A stretch of 20,417 bases of DNA from a virus. The DNA lies in the IMG/VR virus record IMGVR_UViG_3300037189_024306, positions 1-20,417 of that record, one strand, 5' to 3'. Positions 15,970 through 20,417 of this stretch are shown one piece after another. How positions within the stretch are numbered: the first letter of the stretch is position 1; each line of letters starts with the position of its first letter. A program made the position numbers and the translations under genes. Below the pieces are notes generated by a model. It saw nothing but the letters and a program-made list of their open reading frames with translations. It was not told the origin of the DNA and did no database searches.

Positions 15970-18900
15970 TGAATATAACAAAAGACCTGAAAGTAGAAAT
16001 ACAGCCCAGGTTTGAAGGTGCTACCGACCCGTTGGCGTTTTACGACGTCACGGGTCGAGTAGACGCCGACGCTTTTGAATTTACATCAAGTGCCGACGGA
16101 TCAACTGCCAATGCGGACATTGGCCTGTATACGCTATTTCCCTTTTCCGGCAAGCGCTGGAACGAGTACGCCGCAACTGAAGCTAAGTCTATTGCCGAAG
16201 CGCTGCTAGACCCAACGTTTAGGTTTGAGATCCCGCTACGCAGCGAGATAAAGATATCTCAGTCGTATGGCGACTTATCTAAGTACTACGCAGTAACGCA
16301 CTACAGCCAAAGCGGAACTACAGTAACGCTTACACTTAACAAAGCTCATACGCTTACCGTTGGAAAATCAATTGTTGTTACCTTGGCCGGCAATACATCT
16401 CGCTCTCCAAACCCATTGACGCTGGGCGGGCAGCGCACCATTATCGCCGTTACCAGCACCACCATTAGCTACGCGGAAACCACATCCAGAACCATCTCCC
16501 AGACCGCTGTTGCTTCTGGTATCAATACCGCAATACTTTATGTTCAGGTAACCGAACTGCTCTTCGGTGGCGTGATGATGTCCGTGGAGGAAAAACGCGC
16601 CGGCGGGGTAATCTTGCAGCAGCTTACGTGTGCGGACTACACCGCCCTGCTGGACGAGCGCGTTATTGATCGCTACCGCGTCCCACAAAACACCTACGGC
16701 TGGGAGCTTATTACTGGTGGTGACTCGTATGAGGCGGGAAAGATTGGCGCTAATAAAATTACTATTAGTCCGTCTGATGTTCCCTCGTACACGTTTACCC
16801 AAATAGAATATGACGCTGATACACAGGTAAGCAAGGCAAGCGTTAAGGGCCCCCACAACCTTAGAAGAAACGAGCGGTTCATCTACGAGGATGCCTCTAG
16901 ATACGAGTATCAAGTGGTTGGCCTTTGCGAGGACATAACCTCTTACGAAATAACGCACTACAGACGAAGCGGCACTACGGTAACGCTTACGCTAAATCAG
17001 CCCCACACGTTTATTGTCGGCGACTCTCTCAAAATTATCTTAGACGATGATGCCTCCCGCTCCCCCGACCCCCTGACGCTTGGGGGGCAGCAAACCGTTA
17101 CTGCTGTTACTAGCACAACGATCAGCTACGTTGTAACGGCTTCTGGCACCATATCCCAAATTGCAGTAAGCGCCGGAATCAACTCTGCAATACTTTACAC
17201 ATCAGGAATTTACTACAAGGTTTGCAACGGCAGCCCGCAGCCAATTACCACAAACGGCCAGCAGTTTAAGATTTGGAATCACCAGGTATCTGTGGATAGC
17301 GCAGTAGATCACCAGCTACAAATCGGTCAAGCCATAATGGCAAATAACGAGTGGAGCGGGGCTACTGGCCTTTGGAATGGCATAGCAAAACTTTATAGCA
17401 CGCAATACATTGTTGACCTTATTGAGAACTCGCGGAAGTTCTTCTTTGTCCATCGGGCCGCAACTCCTGTTGGGACCGGTTCGAGCCCAATGACTAGTGG
17501 GAACATTGTTTCACCATTCCTTGCCTCTGGCTATAACCCAGTAGGAAGAAAAGAGAGCACCACTGTTGCAACATTTACCACTAACGTTGCGCACGGTCTT
17601 TCGAGCGGCAGCACTGTGCTCATCTCTTCTGTTACGTATGCGCAACTTGCCCCGTGGACTGGTGGATTTTCTGCCGTAACGAACGTTGACGGTACCTGGT
17701 ACACCGCAACGGTATCCGATATCCCAGACGCGTATAACTTTCAAGTTTTGTACTCTAGCTCTGGCGGAGAGGCGGAGTCAAGGATTCTTTATTACGATGA
17801 CGGCTATCCGCTGGAGATTCAAGCGATTACTACATCAATCTTTGAAGCAATACGTTCAACCGATCCGTATAACGAAAAGTATGATCCGCTTGGGGTTAAA
17901 TATCTTGAAAACATTCAAAAAGTTGAGACGGTTCGATACAATCCGATTCTCCGGTCCTGGGCCCCTGGATACCCAGAGAACGCCTACGAGGACAAAGACG
18001 CCCTGGATCGAATCACTACGGTTGCTGATTTTTGGGCTGAGCTTTCCCCAACAACCAACGCATATGCGTTTGACCCAATTGTTTCTACCACCACAAGCAA
18101 TGTAAAGCACGTTCCCAAAGTTGCAATAAACGCCGGAAGACAGAAGCAGCACCGACTGCAAAATACGTTCCGCGCTGACATTGACATTGTTTCGGGAGAG
18201 CTTATTGTCACTGTCGCCAATAACTTTGTTGAAGGAGACTCGTTTTATTTGAGGAAGATTGAAGGGCTTGCAAGCGGTCAAAGCCCCGCGTTTAAGACGT
18301 ATGAGGTAAACGAAAACACTACATCTTCTGCGATACACGCAGACATAAACGCCGAAGACGCCGTGTTTACCCTTAGCGCCTCTGCCACAGCAGAGATTGT
18401 TATGCTGCCAACCCACGACGAGAACACCGGAACCGTTCGGGTGTACACCAGCAGGCACCATGCAATTCAGCCAGGGGATTCCATTAAGCTAAACAACTTT
18501 AAAATAAAAAACCCCGACGAATTTGACGGCGGGGCGCAGGATAACGAGTTTATAGTTGAAAGCATTAACAGCAAGCTAAATAATAACAGCATTAATTTTA
18601 GCAGCATCAACCTTAGCGTTGGCGCGGAAGACCCTGGACTTACGCTTTACCCAAGCCAAGACACACCAAGTGAGGTCACCACCTTTGAGGAGGGCGCCCA
18701 GTTCCTGACGACTAGGACAAAGCGCTACCGAATAATACACGCAAGAAAAGAGAGCGGCATTGTTGAGCTCACTTCTGTTATCGCAGAGGTAATTGTTGGG
18801 TATGAAATTGTTGATAGCAACAAGATTAAGCTAACTCTAAGCGTTGAGGCAGACTCATACTCAACAAACCAAGTTGTGCGCATCTTGGGCATGATCCCGC

Positions 18901-20417
18901 CGTTCTCTGGTCTGTACTCCGTATATGCCGTTAGCGGAAAAACCGTTACGCTAAAGTCATACGGGAGTGCAAATATCTTCCTTTCGAAGAGCGCAGCGGT
19001 TTCTGGCACCCCAACTTGGAACGCAGCGACCAAGGGGCTAACGGTAACTGCCACAGCACATCCATTCGCTGTCGGTGATTACGTTACTGTTTATTACGGC
19101 ACTGGGTACGGTTCTGTGGTTTACCGAGAAAAGATTCTCTCAAAGACCGCCAACACATTTACGGTTGGCTTGCTAACCCAACCAAGCGCCGGATCATGGG
19201 CCGGCTACCGAGCGGCAACTGGGTACTCTTCTGCGTTTACTGCAAAGTCTTACACTTCTGCTGGCGGCGGAAGGGCAACATACACAGCAGCGTCTCATTC
19301 ATTCTCGCAAGGAGACAGGGTTTCTGTCGCCAACGACATTGATGCGTGCGAGGTTGTATCCGTATCAAAAGATACCGTAGAGGTAATCGTCGGAGCAAAC
19401 CCAATCAACGCCACTGGCACACTCGTTCTTGGGAAAGTTGACCAGCAGATACAAATTAACGATGTCTTAAGATATAGCACCGGCGGATCTTACGTTAAGG
19501 GGGTTGACTATGTTCTGCAGATTTCCGCACTCAATCACGGATTTGTCAGAAACCCAAATTCTCTTATTGATATTATTCCAATAGACGTATTGCCAGAACT
19601 TGAACCCGAGGGCGGTGTTGCTAAAATTATTAACGTGCTAAGCGCTGGGTCATTCTGGGTTGCCGCCGACGGACCAAGTGCGGCAACTTCTAAATATCAG
19701 ATTACCCACTATAGCCAAAGCGGCACAACAATAACGCTAACGCTAAGCCAATCGCACACAATGATTGTTGGAAATTCCGTACAGGTTGTCTTGGCCGGAT
19801 CGGCGGCCCGATCCCCTAATCCTATAACCCTTGGTGGGGAAAAAAAGATTACCGCAATCACCAGCACAACAATTAGCTACCTTGACAACACCTCTAGAAC
19901 CATTGCGCAAATTGCAGTCGCAACGGGGACAAACTCCGCAAGCCCCCTGCCGTTTGACATGGTTACCGACAGGGCGTTTGGTAACTTTTCCACAGAAACA
20001 TCCTCTGCCCTGGGCGTCCTGATGTCAAGAATAGATGAAGGCCTTGTAGAGCATGAGGCAATTACCGTCAGTGGCGTTGGTGGCTCCCTGTACGACAGCA
20101 CCGTCCCGCAAAGAGTTGGCGGCATTAAGCACTACGGCACCTCAACGTCAGAAAACCCTATGTCAATTTACTGGGAAACAAGCGGTCTTACCACGTTGTA
20201 TTTTGCTGAAACGCTTTCTGAAGAGCTGTCTGCAGCGTTTGCAGAAGGAAGATCACTATACCTAGACATCAGCACTACCAATGTTGGGTACGAGCATAAG
20301 TTTGCCGGAATCCGAACCATCCTTAACTCCAGTGCGGTTACAAGTAACGACACGCACAATGATGACCGTGGAAAAACAGCTGGGCAGCCGTACATCCAAT
20401 GGGTACAGGATAAGGCT
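15969..20417 (+). CDS. Baseplate hub / tail-tip-like protein with repeated beta modules (3' partial)
   Basis: The frame starts at ATG 15969 and stays open for 1,483 codons to the window edge, so the C-terminus is missing. Position directly after the tape measure gene, the size, and beta-rich Thr/Ser/Val/Gly composition point to a distal tail, baseplate hub or tail-tip protein. The N-terminal ~110 residues plus residues 198-238 resemble the hub-type layout: EIPLRSEIKIS, later ELLFGGVMMSVEE, then LTCADYTALLDERVIDRYRV with C221-A-D-Y224. An 83-residue module is inserted between these parts and recurs twice (residues 109-191, 328-410 and 1245-1327). Other segments show an 'A-H-x-[FL]-x-x-G-D' beta hairpin pattern. 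No lysozyme, peptidase or receptor-binding domain is recognised in the part visible. The tail role is likely; the exact subunit is uncertain. Confidence 0.8.
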   Translation, partial: MNITKDLKVEIQPRFEGATDPLAFYDVTGRVDADAFEFTSSADGSTANADIGLYTLFPFSGKRWNEYAATEAKSIAEALLDPTFRFEIPLRSEIKISQSYGDLSKYYAVTHYSQSGTTVTLTLNKAHTLTVGKSIVVTLAGNTSRSPNPLTLGGQRTIIAVTSTTISYAETTSRTISQTAVASGINTAILYVQVTELLFGGVMMSVEEKRAGGVILQQLTCADYTALLDERVIDRYRVPQNTYGWELITGGDSYEAGKIGANKITISPSDVPSYTFTQIEYDADTQVSKASVKGPHNLRRNERFIYEDASRYEYQVVGLCEDITSYEITHYRRSGTTVTLTLNQPHTFIVGDSLKIILDDDASRSPDPLTLGGQQTVTAVTSTTISYVVTASGTISQIAVSAGINSAILYTSGIYYKVCNGSPQPITTNGQQFKIWNHQVSVDSAVDHQLQIGQAIMANNEWSGATGLWNGIAKLYSTQYIVDLIENSRKFFFVHRAATPVGTGSSPMTSGNIVSPFLASGYNPVGRKESTTVATFTTNVAHGLSSGSTVLISSVTYAQLAPWTGGFSAVTNVDGTWYTATVSDIPDAYNFQVLYSSSGGEAESRILYYDDGYPLEIQAITTSIFEAIRSTDPYNEKYDPLGVKYLENIQKVETVRYNPILRSWAPGYPENAYEDKDALDRITTVADFWAELSPTTNAYAFDPIVSTTTSNVKHVPKVAINAGRQKQHRLQNTFRADIDIVSGELIVTVANNFVEGDSFYLRKIEGLASGQSPAFKTYEVNENTTSSAIHADINAEDAVFTLSASATAEIVMLPTHDENTGTVRVYTSRHHAIQPGDSIKLNNFKIKNPDEFDGGAQDNEFIVESINSKLNNNSINFSSINLSVGAEDPGLTLYPSQDTPSEVTTFEEGAQFLTTRTKRYRIIHARKESGIVELTSVIAEVIVGYEIVDSNKIKLTLSVEADSYSTNQVVRILGMIPPFSGLYSVYAVSGKTVTLKSYGSANIFLSKSAAVSGTPTWNAATKGLTVTATAHPFAVGDYVTVYYGTGYGSVVYREKILSKTANTFTVGLLTQPSAGSWAGYRAATGYSSAFTAKSYTSAGGGRATYTAASHSFSQGDRVSVANDIDACEVVSVSKDTVEVIVGANPINATGTLVLGKVDQQIQINDVLRYSTGGSYVKGVDYVLQISALNHGFVRNPNSLIDIIPIDVLPELEPEGGVAKIINVLSAGSFWVAADGPSAATSKYQITHYSQSGTTITLTLSQSHTMIVGNSVQVVLAGSAARSPNPITLGGEKKITAITSTTISYLDNTSRTIAQIAVATGTNSASPLPFDMVTDRAFGNFSTETSSALGVLMSRIDEGLVEHEAITVSGVGGSLYDSTVPQRVGGIKHYGTSTSENPMSIYWETSGLTTLYFAETLSEELSAAFAEGRSLYLDISTTNVGYEHKFAGIRTILNSSAVTSNDTHNDDRGKTAGQPYIQWVQDKA
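16293..16541 (+). repeat. 83-residue beta module, copy 1
   Basis: Residues 109-191 of gene 2. It begins VTHYSQSGTTVTLTLNKAH and carries SRSPNPLTLGGQRTI, AVTSTTISY and an Ile-Ser-Gln end. All three copies are exactly 83 residues and differ mostly by conservative changes. It falls between two parts of the hub-like N-terminal region, so it looks like a loop insertion. Confidence 0.85.
16560..16682 (+). other. Hub-like conserved segment of gene 2
   Basis: Residues ~198-238 carry LFGGVMMSVEEKRAGG followed by VILQQLTCADYTALLDERVI. A 'phe-x-Gly-x-Val ... Leu-x-C-x-D-Tyr-x-x-Leu-Leu-Asp' arrangement is common in phage tail hub and distal-tail proteins, where two beta domains meet. The first 83-residue module separates it from the N-terminal beta domain. 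Confidence 0.45.
16950..17198 (+). repeat. 83-residue beta module, copy 2
   Basis: Residues 328-410 of gene 2. It begins ITHYRRSGTTVTLTLNQPH and has SRSPDPLTLGGQQTV, AVTSTTISY and AGINSAILY. It is close to copy 1 over its full length, with the main differences in the loops. It is flanked by other beta-rich sequence with no clear domain name. Confidence 0.85.
17565..17753 (+). repeat. 'A-H-x-L-x-x-G' beta repeat unit in gene 2
   Basis: Residues ~533-595 read VATFTTNVAHGLSSGSTVLI and continue with a Trp-x-Gly-Gly/Asp-Gly-Thr-Trp segment and a closing NFQVLY strand. The pattern (strand, Ala-His-Gly-Leu, turn with Gly, strand, then 'G-x-W/Y' and a final F/V strand) recurs with variations in this protein. 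Similar repeats occur in phage tail fibres and baseplate proteins. Function is likely structural. Confidence 0.55.
19035..19394 (+). repeat. Two consecutive 'A-x-H-x-F-x-x-G-D' beta repeats in gene 2
   Basis: Two tandem units are visible. The first (19035-19175) has LTVTATAHPFAVGDYVTVYY and ends in NTFTVGLL. The second (19272-19394) has ATYTAASHSFSQGDRVSVAN and ends in DTVEVIVG. Both share the strand / His-x-Phe / x-x-Gly-Asp / strand core with the unit at 17565 and, more loosely, with segments near 18197 (LIVTVANNFVEGDSFYL) and 18439 (HHAIQPGDSIKL). These are probably stacked small beta domains of a tail-tip shaft. Confidence 0.55.
19701..19949 (+). repeat. 83-residue beta module, copy 3
   Basis: Residues 1245-1327 of gene 2. 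It begins ITHYSQSGTTITLTLSQSH and has ARSPNPITLGGEKKI and AITSTTISY. The last few residues diverge (ATGTNSASPL in place of the ATGINxAILY-type end). It lies ~2.5 kb from copy 2, showing that the module was placed at distant sites in the same protein. Confidence 0.85.

Noticed and set aside
17856-18461. 201-codon minus-strand open frame
   Set aside because: Antisense to the continuous plus-strand tail gene, which is open without interruption across it.
18502-18534. Terminator-like element on the minus strand: CCCCG/CGGGG stem with a 13-base loop followed by a T-rich run
   Set aside because: The stem is only 5 base pairs, lies inside a plus-strand gene, and there is no minus-strand gene to end here; likely chance from Lys/Asn/Pro and Gly codons.

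Overview
The window holds two very long plus-strand genes from the tail-morphogenesis region of a tailed double-stranded DNA bacteriophage or prophage (Caudoviricetes-type). The first is a tape measure protein. This is shown by a tape-measure N-terminal-type core (8539-9180), long hydrophobic helices, a large coiled coil, two GERGPE C-terminal motifs and the typical Asn-Pro/Ala-Asp-Ile tail end. The second, overlapping it by one base, looks like a baseplate hub or tail-tip protein. There are no intergenic stretches, RNA genes, insertion sequences or CRISPR arrays. Base composition is roughly balanced and nothing fixes the host.

Gene 1 (1-15969) is at least 5,322 residues, open at the left edge of the window. 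Its first ~2,370 residues are not ordinary tape measure. They read as a string of enzyme-like modules: an unrecognised basic domain, a HicA-like mRNA-interferase domain, a PI3/4-kinase/HipA-like kinase, a GNAT acetyltransferase, a zinc metallopeptidase (HELGH), a second kinase related to the first, and a second zinc metallopeptidase (HEITH). Eight copies of a seven-residue basic motif, consensus [EQ]-[LFMY]-[SA]-[KR]-[KR]-S-G, sit at the module borders and nowhere later in the protein. Their codons differ from copy to copy, so the peptide is what is conserved. Residue numbers for gene 1 count the TTG at 10 as residue 1.

The structural half (about residue 2,370 onward) starts with a helical and proline-rich linker. 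It continues through the tape-measure core, hydrophobic segments interrupted by a charged insert with a winged-helix-like patch, a coiled coil, and a first GERGPE C-terminal module. A third zinc metallopeptidase (HETGH) follows, then a last hydrophobic block and a second GERGPE module.

Gene 2 (15969 to beyond 20417) starts at the ATG inside a TGATG overlap, with a GAGG Shine-Dalgarno 8 bases upstream. It is open for 1,483 codons without a stop. A hub-like N-terminal region is interrupted by an 83-residue beta-rich module, which recurs twice more. Between the copies are further beta repeats of an 'A-H-x-[FL]-x-x-G-D' type.

Inference: the tape measure protein may be a delivery vehicle or polyprotein. 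Toxin, kinase, acetyltransferase and protease domains would be carried in the tail and could enter the host during DNA ejection, possibly after cleavage at the SKRSG-type motifs. The module assignments rest on motifs read by eye; the cleavage and delivery ideas are untested.
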